Below are positions 28,001 to 35,187 of a stretch of DNA of 36,955 nucleotides, piece by piece. Within the stretch, counting starts at the first letter, position 1, and each line of letters opens with the position of its first letter. A program made the translations under genes and the position numbers. The notes beneath the pieces are model-generated. The model made no database searches. It was given only the letters and a program-made list of their open reading frames with translations, and was not told the origin of the DNA. The DNA comes from Allorhodopirellula solitaria (GTDB lineage: Bacteria > Planctomycetota > Planctomycetia > Pirellulales > Pirellulaceae): NCBI RefSeq assembly GCF_007859855.1, contig NZ_SJPK01000026.1, positions 1 to 36,955 of the forward strand, read 5' to 3'.

Positions 28001-29050
28001 CTCGTCTACGGCGCTCGGGATAGCAGTGGGATTTCTGATGAGAATGCAGATCCCATCGATAGCTCAGATTTTGGTCTTCAGCTAGTATCTATTGAAGAAT
28101 TGTCAGAGCACCTTGCTGCGAGCGAAATAGTTCAAAGAGACCAAGCATTCATTCTTGATCAGTTTCAGTACCGCGCATTCAGTATCAATGACACTGACAC
28201 TCGATCCGTGCCGGGCATGGCGATCGGGTTGTATCGAGACCACACGCAGGAGAAAGCTTATCGCCTTGCGTTTCGCGGTACAAACCCAACGCAGATGATA
28301 GATATCATTGCGAACGCTGAACAGCTTCTCGCGGAGTATTCCAGAATGTACAGCGTCGCCGCGGTTTTGTCCGAGCTACTAACACTAGTTCCAGAATATC
28401 ACGGCCGATTGAGCTTGACAGGACACTCTCTCGGAGGTGGTTTGGCGAGTGCCGGGGCAATAGCAGCGGCAATCCAAGCAGAAACGTTCAATGCCGCAGG
28501 ACTCGTGAAGGAGGCCCTTGCTGATCCAATTGAAGACATCGACCTAGTGCCCGGCGCTCGGTCGCGGTTTGATCGTGGGAGCGAGTATGTTACATCGTAC
28601 CAAGTCTGGACATCCTATACACGCTCCGACGGGACGCGAGATGCGCCTGACCTACTAAGTTTTCTGCAGAATTCAGTCGAAATTAAAGTCGGTGATAGGC
28701 TCTATCTTCCCGATGCAGTGGGGCACCCGGTTCATTTTATTGAAGGAATCTATGACCTGACCGCGAGTGAGTCCGAGTTCCTGCACGACGTACAGGATCT
28801 GCTGAGCGATCCTGATAGCGCAAGTCTCATTGCTGTTCTAACTGGCCTCGTGAACGTAGAATTCGATGTAGGTCCTTTGATGCAGTACTACCCGCACTTT
28901 GAATTCGACTACCAGACGGCGTTGAACGCAGGTGATAAGCTACTCAAATCCCATGGGTTTGATTCAATCTATTACGGTGTGATGCACGGCCCCGGGTGGA
29001 ATGTCTATCACGTCCCAAGTGGCCTGGGAAATGGGGGAGTTATCCAGTGA
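25064..29050 (+). CDS. Large secreted dockerin protein with C-terminal lipase domain
   Basis: A 1328-aa modular protein. Residues 38-52 (LRLETLCQRHLLAAD) match the planctomycete 'LE..R.LLA' N-terminal motif of very large extracellular proteins. Residues 77-127 contain two EF-hand-like loops (DVNNDGDLTSLDAL, DVSQNGVVNLNDYG), i.e. a dockerin type I. A Gly/Ser/Thr linker spans about 214-369. Beta-rich domains follow, with calcium-like DINFDGDFDDED. From about residue 980 an alpha/beta-hydrolase region of the class-3 lipase type appears, with FRGTNPTQM and the nucleophile GHSLGGG (Ser1122). His1221 or His1224 are candidate triad members. Likely substrate: phospholipid or triacylglycerol. The stop overlaps the next start (GTGA). 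GC content falls near residue 845, suggesting a separately acquired C-terminal part. Confidence 0.82.
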   Translation: MKTKRSSWKRVSISLRDLGHNRSAHAPCPSRRDAPRALRLETLCQRHLLAADIEAPIAPSPPDPTDDPEDVPQLVGDVNNDGDLTSLDALAILNSINDPIGFPETHAMDVSQNGVVNLNDYGLVLTAIQMQDAAQDTMQQSSPQSMGGVTQVTSTCDADEVLLDTLQSTREDLQSQLADATHPSQVSWFSDQIAAIDATIAQVEARLNDCEPKEEDGSVGDEGATGGALDDPYNDSTHDSDDGTSGSATDGSHGDPYEGTQGTETPGGTDVDGTTSGVSAGSTTGSTMGSTSGSASTTSSGTTYTTTWDESDGTSMGSTAATQSTGTSDSSNGSTSGSATSGTITTSETPNSGVDGSTTGSSSGSSDTSEVDFAEPLTFSIAALRAGMFNDALDGTQPPQSVREAKQLRIAGWVSGPWSKRDAPDLTVFADINFDGDFDDEDEMVQFKSGEFYARSRDYGLYDQYSGFDAYFTIPDDGESEFQGGSPGNDTWRDDIDYRIEFTSELIEDTAKISNVSPLFTSRPHVTTETDAEGDEFLVVTSSLWDPGVWDRHHVTVKWPDGVTTEANDEATTLHPTTLEYQPTETKTIRVTRPMPEDGLSLHPITVTLHDDDQGQTSYLIQSANVTRNNDDDDENDTEDMHEGASVQEDDIVKLSLQAFTGRFAEAAQPVAPDDDGPDGGPETGSDPPGDAEEEPQEPDGYFFLGYDTRQIKLWDSPEKNHQYTPGIQKDVLHPYRGESDVWIEGIGIGATRISLSWKPNFGDAQPPNGEPERTVFLGHVDVTIWGIDVDIDSDNNNGFGYPDNSEWEEYLESSRYGIGKLLYEDAPNFTPVRVRLPQGLNVNDPNIQVTLIGSLEDSGVTRFWNTYKADPNREASDVRDGGNKLSNVFGTYSLSDLNYSPATGSFTIYLEAMWTKESHDTKWEIDNAGRPVNTLEINVSGIENLELSDMVQYVNVLPGSLLPRLLESPAMRNAIASDLVYGARDSSGISDENADPIDSSDFGLQLVSIEELSEHLAASEIVQRDQAFILDQFQYRAFSINDTDTRSVPGMAIGLYRDHTQEKAYRLAFRGTNPTQMIDIIANAEQLLAEYSRMYSVAAVLSELLTLVPEYHGRLSLTGHSLGGGLASAGAIAAAIQAETFNAAGLVKEALADPIEDIDLVPGARSRFDRGSEYVTSYQVWTSYTRSDGTRDAPDLLSFLQNSVEIKVGDRLYLPDAVGHPVHFIEGIYDLTASESEFLHDVQDLLSDPDSASLIAVLTGLVNVEFDVGPLMQYYPHFEFDYQTALNAGDKLLKSHGFDSIYYGVMHGPGWNVYHVPSGLGNGGVIQ

Positions 29051-29982
29051 GGAGATTGAATGCGAGTCAGCAGGTTGCGATGTACGCGTTGGTAATGGTA
29101 GCACTTGGTGTTTCTGCGTACCTGGGCTGGTCAGCGGTTCAGTCTGTTCGATCCAAGACGCGAGCGTTCGTCGATGCGACGACAAAGTACAAGCAGATTG
29201 CTGAGAAGTTGGATTACGTCATTCACTACGATAAGTTGACACACTGGCAACGTGAGAAGTGGGAGTTTGACACATTCTTTCATACTTCGGAGGCCATTTC
29301 GGGCTGCCAGAGCGTTTCCTCGAGAGACCCCAAGGAGCTTAGGTCATGGATTCGGCAAAATGGTGATGTTAACCTCGTAGGAGATCACGGTATTACACTG
29401 CTGTTCTGGGCGTTGCTTGACAGAAATATAAAAGCCTTTGAACTGTTGTTGATGCATGGGGCCGATCCCGATCTTGCACTAACTGGCAATATCCAACGAA
29501 CGAATCAGAGGCCGCTGTTTCGTGGCGACACCGTCATGTTTGCCGCCATCGAACTCCTGGAGTTTGACTTTCTGCAAGCAGCGATCCCATACTCTAACTC
29601 GCCAGATCAGCGAGACTATAACGGAGGTAACTTGCTCTCACGGATTGCTCGCTTTCCCTTCTTTTATAGCGTGCGTTGTTCTCTTCTTGCGGAGTTGATC
29701 CGAGCCGGGGCCGATCCCAATTGCTGGCTGGAGGATGACATCATAGGGTCTGTGCCCGCGGCTACGATGGTCGCCTTTGACCGTCCAGTGTTAGCCTACG
29801 CAATGATTATTGCTGGGGCGGACCCAACATTCGGCTCTTTTGCAGATGCGTCAGTTGTCGATTGTGTTGAGAGCAAGCGGAAACGTCAACTTGACGTCAT
29901 CGACACGCCCGGCTTCCAGCGTCTCGAGCATTGGCTGGTGGAAAACAATTTCATCAAAGCTCGAAAGAACGTGTCGCCATGA
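29047..29982 (+). CDS. Membrane-anchored ankyrin-repeat protein, copy 1
   Basis: A 311-aa protein: a short basic N-terminus, one transmembrane helix at about 10-28 (AMYALVMVALGVSAYLGW), then a region with ankyrin-like repeats, clearest at 106-141 (GDVNLVGDHGITLLFWALLD...LLLMHGADPD) and again near IRAGADPN and IIAGADPTF. The GTG start overlaps the lipase stop, and the aligned second copy begins at the same residue, which fixes the start. The bulk should face the periplasm if the positive-inside rule holds. Immediate overlap with a secreted lipase gene and later duplication suggest that it binds and neutralises the lipase domain; this is inference. Its stop overlaps the start of the ankyrin lipoprotein gene (ATGA). 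Confidence 0.8.
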   Translation: MRRLNASQQVAMYALVMVALGVSAYLGWSAVQSVRSKTRAFVDATTKYKQIAEKLDYVIHYDKLTHWQREKWEFDTFFHTSEAISGCQSVSSRDPKELRSWIRQNGDVNLVGDHGITLLFWALLDRNIKAFELLLMHGADPDLALTGNIQRTNQRPLFRGDTVMFAAIELLEFDFLQAAIPYSNSPDQRDYNGGNLLSRIARFPFFYSVRCSLLAELIRAGADPNCWLEDDIIGSVPAATMVAFDRPVLAYAMIIAGADPTFGSFADASVVDCVESKRKRQLDVIDTPGFQRLEHWLVENNFIKARKNVSP

Positions 29983-30998
29983 GAGCGAGTCGGATGGCTA
30001 GCCGATTTCTGAAAAGTGATTCAATCACGCTGCTGAACTGGTGCGGAGCGGTGCTGGTTCTTGCAGTGACGTCTGGATGTGAAGTTCCGGCTGTGATACG
30101 TCCATTGCTTCCCTCCTCCAGTTTCCATCAGAAGTTCAATCTGCATGCCGCTGACTACTTTGAGGATGAGCAAGTGGTCGATCTTTGTGAAGCCATTAAG
30201 GAGAACGATCTCGAGGAGATGAGGCGGCTGATCGCCGCAGGTGCTGATGTCAATGCAGTGGGAAAAGGTGGAGTGACGCCTCTCTTCTGGGCATTTCCCG
30301 ACAACCAGCCGGAGCGGTTTGTGCTCCTTTTGGAGAACGGCGCGGATTCCGGTGTCCGACTGACGTCCAATCTGAACTTGCCCAACGTGTTTCGCGTGGG
30401 GGACACGGTGATGCATTTGGCAGGCCGGTCACAGTTCCCGACGCAGTTTCTCGAAGTGATGAAACATGGCGGAGATCCCACGCTTCCGGGCCGCTACGGC
30501 GATAGTGTGTTGCACGAGATCATTCGAGCGGGAGTGCTAAATGCGAACGAACGCATGGCAGCTGCCATCGCCAACGGAGCCGATCTCAACGAGATCGATC
30601 ATTTGGAGGCGACACCCATCGAAACGGCCGTAGGGCGATATGGACAGTACGACCTGGCAATCGAGCTGCTCGAAATGGGCGCGGACCCTACGGTTGCGAG
30701 TGATGAGCGGCTCGGAAACACTATCCACTCTGTGCTTGTAATTAAGCGTTCAGTCGATAATAGAAGGGGGGTGAAGATTCCACGTGAGTACGCATCGATG
30801 CAGCGATTTATCTCTGCTCTGCGATCAGAAGGTTATGATGTTGATCAGGCTCAGGAGGACATTGAACGCTGGGCAAAGCTTTCGAAGCAGAATCCGGGCC
30901 GCCCCGGATGGTTCAGGGAAGGCGAGATTCTACGGCTGAAGAATCGTAAGGCACGCCTTGAAAGAGAAGCGAGGCGTCGAAGCCAAGCTGGCGATTGA
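29979..30998 (+). CDS. Ankyrin-repeat lipoprotein, paralogue of the membrane copies
   Basis: A 339-aa protein with a probable lipoprotein signal: a hydrophobic stretch (LLNWCGAVLVLAVTSGC) ending at Cys34; the -3 position (Thr) is not ideal for a lipobox. Ankyrin repeats follow, e.g. GADVNAVGKGGVTPLFWAFP, then GDTVMHLAGRS, KHGGDPTLPGRYGDSVLHEI, NGADLNEIDHLEATPIETAV and EMGADPTVASD. The order GADVN...LFWA...GDTVM matches the two neighbouring 311-aa proteins, so all three are diverged paralogues. The last 60 residues are a highly charged helix (LKNRKARLEREARRRSQAG). The ATG at 29979 overlaps the preceding stop; an ATG at 29994 is an alternative. Envelope location fits the proposed role as a second lipase antagonist. 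Confidence 0.78.
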   Translation: MRASRMASRFLKSDSITLLNWCGAVLVLAVTSGCEVPAVIRPLLPSSSFHQKFNLHAADYFEDEQVVDLCEAIKENDLEEMRRLIAAGADVNAVGKGGVTPLFWAFPDNQPERFVLLLENGADSGVRLTSNLNLPNVFRVGDTVMHLAGRSQFPTQFLEVMKHGGDPTLPGRYGDSVLHEIIRAGVLNANERMAAAIANGADLNEIDHLEATPIETAVGRYGQYDLAIELLEMGADPTVASDERLGNTIHSVLVIKRSVDNRRGVKIPREYASMQRFISALRSEGYDVDQAQEDIERWAKLSKQNPGRPGWFREGEILRLKNRKARLEREARRRSQAGD

Positions 30999-31271
30999 CA
31001 GCATTTTAGAGAAACGAATGCCATCCAAAGCAGCGTTTAGCGTGATCCAATGACACTATTCTCACGATACGCTTCAATCGAGCGAGCGGCGGGCGCCACT
31101 GTATATTGAATCACGTAACGAGCCACGGTCGAGCGGAATGAACGGTGGACGCCCATCGTCCGCAGTGCAATACGGCTTGTCCGCCCAATGGAGTGTAAAC
31201 CGCTCAGCGATGGAGATCCATTTGGATCGGTCTTCGGGCTCTTTGCTTGGTCGAAGGGGAGGGAGTGAACC

Positions 31272-32207
31272 TTGAGAAACACGACGAGAAGTCAACGAGC
31301 TATATTGCTCGCGTGCGTAATGGCAGCACTTGCTGCTTTTGCTTACCTGGGCTGGTCAGCGGTTCAATCTGTGCGATCCAAGACGCAAGCGTTTGTCGAT
31401 GCGACGACAAAGTACAAGCAGATTGCTGAGAAATTGGATTACGTCATTCACTACGATAAGTTGACACACTGGCAACGTGAGAAGTGGGAGTTCGACACGT
31501 TCTTCCACACCTCCGAGGCCATCTCGGGATGCGAGAGCATTTCCTCGAGAGATCCTAAGCAGCTCCTGGCGTGGATTGGTCAAGGCGGTGATGTCAACCT
31601 TGTGGGAGACCATGGGGTGACACTGCTGTTCTGGGCGTTGCTCGACAGAAACATACAAGCGTTTGAACTGTTACTAGTTCATGGGGCTAACCCTGATCTT
31701 GCACTAACTGGCGACATCCACCGAACGAATCAGAGGCCGCTGTTTCGTGGTGACACCGTCATGTTTGCCGCCATCGAGTTCCTGGAGTTTAACTTTTTGC
31801 AAGCAGCGATTCCATACTCTGACTCGCCAGATCAACGGGACTATAACGGAGGTAACTTGCTCTCTCGAATTGCTCGCTTTCCCTTCTTTTATAGCGTGCG
31901 TTGTTCTCTTCTTGCGGAGTTGATCCGAGCCGGGACCGATCCCGATTGCTGGTTGGAGGATGACATCATTGGATCTGTGCCCGCGGCTACGATGGTCGCC
32001 TTTGAACGTCCTGTGTTGGCCTACGCCATGGTTATCGCCGGGGCAGATCCAACATTCGGCTCATTTGCAGATGCGTCGGTCGTCGATCGTGTTGAGAGCC
32101 AGCGGAAACGTCAACTTGACGTCATCGACACGCCCGGCTTCCAGCGTCTCGAGCATTGGCTGGTGGAAAACAATTTCATCAAAGCTCGAAAGAACGTGTC
32201 GCCATGA
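31272..32207 (+). CDS. Membrane-anchored ankyrin-repeat protein, copy 2
   Basis: A 311-aa protein about 92% identical to the copy at 29047-29982 from residue 25 onward, with a diverged N-terminal anchor (AILLACVMAALAAFAYLGW). The start is TTG, positioned by alignment to copy 1 and by a strong GGGAGGGAG sequence about eight bases upstream. Unlike copy 1 it is not overlapped by an upstream gene; it has its own 273-bp upstream region and could be expressed separately. Differences between the copies are spread over the ankyrin region and are often charge-changing (Lys/Gln, Arg/Gly, Asp/Asn), as expected if binding specificity is drifting. The ATG overlapping its stop now opens only a 31-codon frame. 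Confidence 0.8.
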   Translation: MRNTTRSQRAILLACVMAALAAFAYLGWSAVQSVRSKTQAFVDATTKYKQIAEKLDYVIHYDKLTHWQREKWEFDTFFHTSEAISGCESISSRDPKQLLAWIGQGGDVNLVGDHGVTLLFWALLDRNIQAFELLLVHGANPDLALTGDIHRTNQRPLFRGDTVMFAAIEFLEFNFLQAAIPYSDSPDQRDYNGGNLLSRIARFPFFYSVRCSLLAELIRAGTDPDCWLEDDIIGSVPAATMVAFERPVLAYAMVIAGADPTFGSFADASVVDRVESQRKRQLDVIDTPGFQRLEHWLVENNFIKARKNVSP

Positions 32208-32520
32208 GTGAGACCATAAAACACTCCAACAAACGATCTTGTGCACTCGACCACCTGTCTTTGCGGGTTGCAAGCTGCTGTTGCGTTCGCGGGTTGTGAC
32301 CGCGACGTCGTTCGCTCCGCGAGAAACGCGTTGACGCCAGAAAGGGGTTTGCATTCCCAGTTTGCGTCTGCATCGCGGCGCGATTGTCGTGTCAATCTCG
32401 CTTGCTTCGAGCATCCCTCCGTCGTCGATTGGCTTTTTACTAGCCAGTATGCTCTATTGGTTCGTGTAAAGTTGGCTGTTTCATTGTGAATTCGGCGTTG
32501 CGCCGGGGAAACCACACTCG
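32208..32520. other. Intergenic region before the sulfotransferase-OGT fusion
   Basis: 313 bp. It begins with a 31-codon frame (ATG at 32204) overlapping the preceding stop, in the position that the lipoprotein start occupies after copy 1, but the sequence is unrelated. No hairpin or promoter could be called with confidence. Confidence 0.4.
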
Positions 32521-35187
32521 ATGCCTCTTCTTCATCATTTGGCACGGACGGGCGGAACTCTTATATCGCGCTGCTTGGCATCGATGGAGAACGTGTGTTT
32601 GTTGAGCGAGATCAGTCCTGGTGGGACAGACCGTTTCAATCCGCTATGGCAGGCGGCACATTGGCATGGGTTAATGGAACAGGCGGAGGTGCAAAAGATC
32701 CCTCCAGGAAATAAGAAGTTGTTTCGATCGGCCATGAATTTGATCGCACAACGGGCAAGCGATCGCGGAATGACGCTTGTTGTGCGAGATTGGTCGCATG
32801 TCGATTGGATCGGTTTCCCATTCACTCAGCCAACGATGAAGTCCGCTTGGGATACATTCTCATCGAGTGCAAGAGCGGCCAGCGAAGAATTGGCAGATCA
32901 GGAGAAGGATCTCAATCGCGGCAACCAACGCGTTCCGCCCGATTGTGCATTCGACAAGAAGGAATGCCTCGTCGGCAACGAATGGTGGATGGCGAGGTGT
33001 GCAACAGTCAGGCATCCGGTCGATCAATTTTTAGTTTCCAAACGCATGGAAGCATTGGGGGCTGTGTGGGATGACGGATTGATATGGCGGGGAATGCGTG
33101 CCTTTGCCGAGCACGTTCAGGCAATGCCCTGGGTACGGTATGAAGATTTCCTGCATTGTCCGGGTACGGCTCTGAGAAAAATCTGTGATGTGCTCGGGTT
33201 TCCCTACGATGACCGATGGAGACAGCGTTGGCAGAGCTACGACAAGATCACAGGTGCTGCGGCGAAGCGAGAGCGTGGGGTAATTGCCCCGAAACCTCGC
33301 GAAGCCGTCGATCCGGAATTCTGGAAATCCCTGCGCCACAACGACGATTTTTTTGCGACGTTGGAGTTGCTCGGGTATCCGACGCCGGAACCTCTTCGAG
33401 GTCGTTGGTACGCTGGAGCCGCAGGGATCGGCAGTCCATCCGGCGCCATTGTTGCGCCCTCTCAGCGATTGCCTGCGACCTGCTCCAAGGCGATCCAGGC
33501 CGACTCTGCATCTGTCCAGCCGATCCTCGGAGAATCGCAATCAGCACGGACGTCTCGGGTGCGGAGCGATCGGCCGACGGATTGGGACGAGGCCGTGGTG
33601 CAGGCTCGGCAAGCGTTCGAAGAGTCCAGTGGCGATGTGGAAAGCACATTGAGATTGGCCGAGGCACTGGGATGGATCGGTCAAGTCGATGAGGCTGCCG
33701 ATCTGTTGTTGAAGCGAATGAATGCATCCAAAGGCGTTTCGCAGCACCCGGCTGCGATTTCAGTGCGATTGTTCTCGGCAACATGCGATATGCTCGATCG
33801 CGGCGAGCGGAAGTATGAATCGATCCCGATTCGCCGTCGCTGGGCGCAAGTCGATCCGAGGCATCAGGGCAACCTGTTCCAGCTCTCCATTCTACTGGCG
33901 GGAGTTGGTGAGACGGATGAGTCGATATCCTATTGCCGTCAGTTGTTGCGTACCGACGCCCGGCATACCGGTGCGGCTGCCAACTATCTGCTCTACATGA
34001 ACTATTCGGATCGCTACTCAGCGGCCGAGATTTCCAATGAGCACTTTCGCATTGGGATGCATTTTACGCAGCCATCGGATGCCGTTCCAACTCGCCCCCG
34101 AATGGCTGCAGAACGAGTGCGGGTGGGTTATTTGGGTAGTGATTTTTATACCCATCCGGTCGGCAAGATCATCCTGCCTATCTTGCAATCGCACGACCGG
34201 CAGCGGTGCGAGATCAACGTTTACCATGATGGAAAAATCTCCGATGCGACGACGCACGAGATTAACGAGTCGGTGGATTACTTCACCAATGTGCATGGCT
34301 GGTCGGGTGATCGGTTGTCCGAAAGCGTACGCAAGGACGAACTCGATGTGCTGGTTGATTTGGGTGGTTACACGGGGGGAGCGAACCGACTCAAGCTACT
34401 CGCTCGGAGATTGGCTCCCGTTCAAGCTTCCTTTTTAGGATACCCCCACACGTCAGCGATCCCGGCCATGGACTATCGGTTGACGGATCGGTTTGCCGAC
34501 CCGCCGGGATTGACCGATCATTTGTATGGTGAACAGCTGGTTTGGCTGGAGCACGCCCATCTTGCCTGGCGACCCTATGAAATCGCTCAGGACATTTCAC
34601 CTGTTTTGGGCAAGCAACCGGTACTGGGCGTATTCAATAATGTCGCCAAGATTTCGCCAGCTGCGATTGCAGCGTATGCTCAGATCTTAAAACGCGTTCC
34701 ACAAGCATCGATACTGTTTAAGTATGGAGACCGTTTCGGCGTCTCCATCTTGCGAGATCGGTATCGGCAGGCGTTTGCTGCCCATGGCGTGCCGCCGCAT
34801 CGATTGCAATTCCGCACGCGAGCTGAAACGCTCCAGGAACACCTGCAAACGATGGCGAATGTCGATCTGGCACTGGATGCATTTCCCTATCAAGGCACGA
34901 TGACGTCGTTGGAGTGTTTGTGTGTCGGCACGCCCATCATTTCCTGTTGCGGTGACTACTACGCTCACCGTGCAACCTCAGCAATGTTCATCCGCATGGG
35001 ATTGCAGGAGCTCGTTGCCGACGACAGTGATGAGTACGTTGAGATCGCCGTTGAATTGTTGCATGACCGGGAGGGTTTGAAGGGGTTGCGAGCGGAGGTC
35101 TGGAATCGTTTTCATCACGGTGCTTTGACGAACCCTCACGGTCTAGCAGGCGAGTTGGAGTCGACGTTTGCGGGCTGGGTTCGTTGA
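32521..35187 (+). CDS. Sulfotransferase-like/TPR/O-GlcNAc transferase-like (GT41) fusion
   Basis: An 888-aa protein in three parts. Residues 1-300 resemble a sulfotransferase: an N-terminal nucleotide loop HLARTGGT (6-13) and a 3'-phosphate-like VRHPVDQFLVSKR segment, followed by WVRYEDFL. Residues about 360-500 are helical repeats of the TPR type. From about 530 the catalytic region of SPINDLY/OGT enzymes (GT41) begins: GSDFYTHPVGK with Asp541 and His545, LVDLGGYTGGANR, QASFLGYPHTS, FNNVAKIS with Lys710 (matching the UDP-binding lysine) and DAFPYQGTMTSLECLCVGTP. GT41 enzymes transfer sugars from UDP- or GDP-sugars to Ser/Thr of proteins. Joining to a sulfotransferase-like module is unusual. 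The stop overlaps the TTG of the next glycosyltransferase gene (TTGA). Confidence 0.82.
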   Translation: MPLLHHLARTGGTLISRCLASMENVCLLSEISPGGTDRFNPLWQAAHWHGLMEQAEVQKIPPGNKKLFRSAMNLIAQRASDRGMTLVVRDWSHVDWIGFPFTQPTMKSAWDTFSSSARAASEELADQEKDLNRGNQRVPPDCAFDKKECLVGNEWWMARCATVRHPVDQFLVSKRMEALGAVWDDGLIWRGMRAFAEHVQAMPWVRYEDFLHCPGTALRKICDVLGFPYDDRWRQRWQSYDKITGAAAKRERGVIAPKPREAVDPEFWKSLRHNDDFFATLELLGYPTPEPLRGRWYAGAAGIGSPSGAIVAPSQRLPATCSKAIQADSASVQPILGESQSARTSRVRSDRPTDWDEAVVQARQAFEESSGDVESTLRLAEALGWIGQVDEAADLLLKRMNASKGVSQHPAAISVRLFSATCDMLDRGERKYESIPIRRRWAQVDPRHQGNLFQLSILLAGVGETDESISYCRQLLRTDARHTGAAANYLLYMNYSDRYSAAEISNEHFRIGMHFTQPSDAVPTRPRMAAERVRVGYLGSDFYTHPVGKIILPILQSHDRQRCEINVYHDGKISDATTHEINESVDYFTNVHGWSGDRLSESVRKDELDVLVDLGGYTGGANRLKLLARRLAPVQASFLGYPHTSAIPAMDYRLTDRFADPPGLTDHLYGEQLVWLEHAHLAWRPYEIAQDISPVLGKQPVLGVFNNVAKISPAAIAAYAQILKRVPQASILFKYGDRFGVSILRDRYRQAFAAHGVPPHRLQFRTRAETLQEHLQTMANVDLALDAFPYQGTMTSLECLCVGTPIISCCGDYYAHRATSAMFIRMGLQELVADDSDEYVEIAVELLHDREGLKGLRAEVWNRFHHGALTNPHGLAGELESTFAGWVR

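Larger units (their letters stand above)
29116..32207 (+). repeat. Tandem gene duplication flanking the lipoprotein gene
   Basis: The stretch 29116-29982 is repeated at 31341-32207 with a constant offset of 2225 bases and no length change. By my count the encoded proteins differ at 23 of 287 aligned residues here, while 14 of the first 24 residues differ. High similarity ends exactly at the stop codon, after the shared GTGTCGCCATGA. The lipoprotein gene and a 273-bp spacer lie between the copies. Confidence 0.9.

Noticed and set aside
31037-31282. Minus-strand frames in the spacer between the ankyrin genes
   Set aside because: Short, overlapping in two frames, no recognisable motif; one overlaps the ribosome binding site of ankyrin copy 2.
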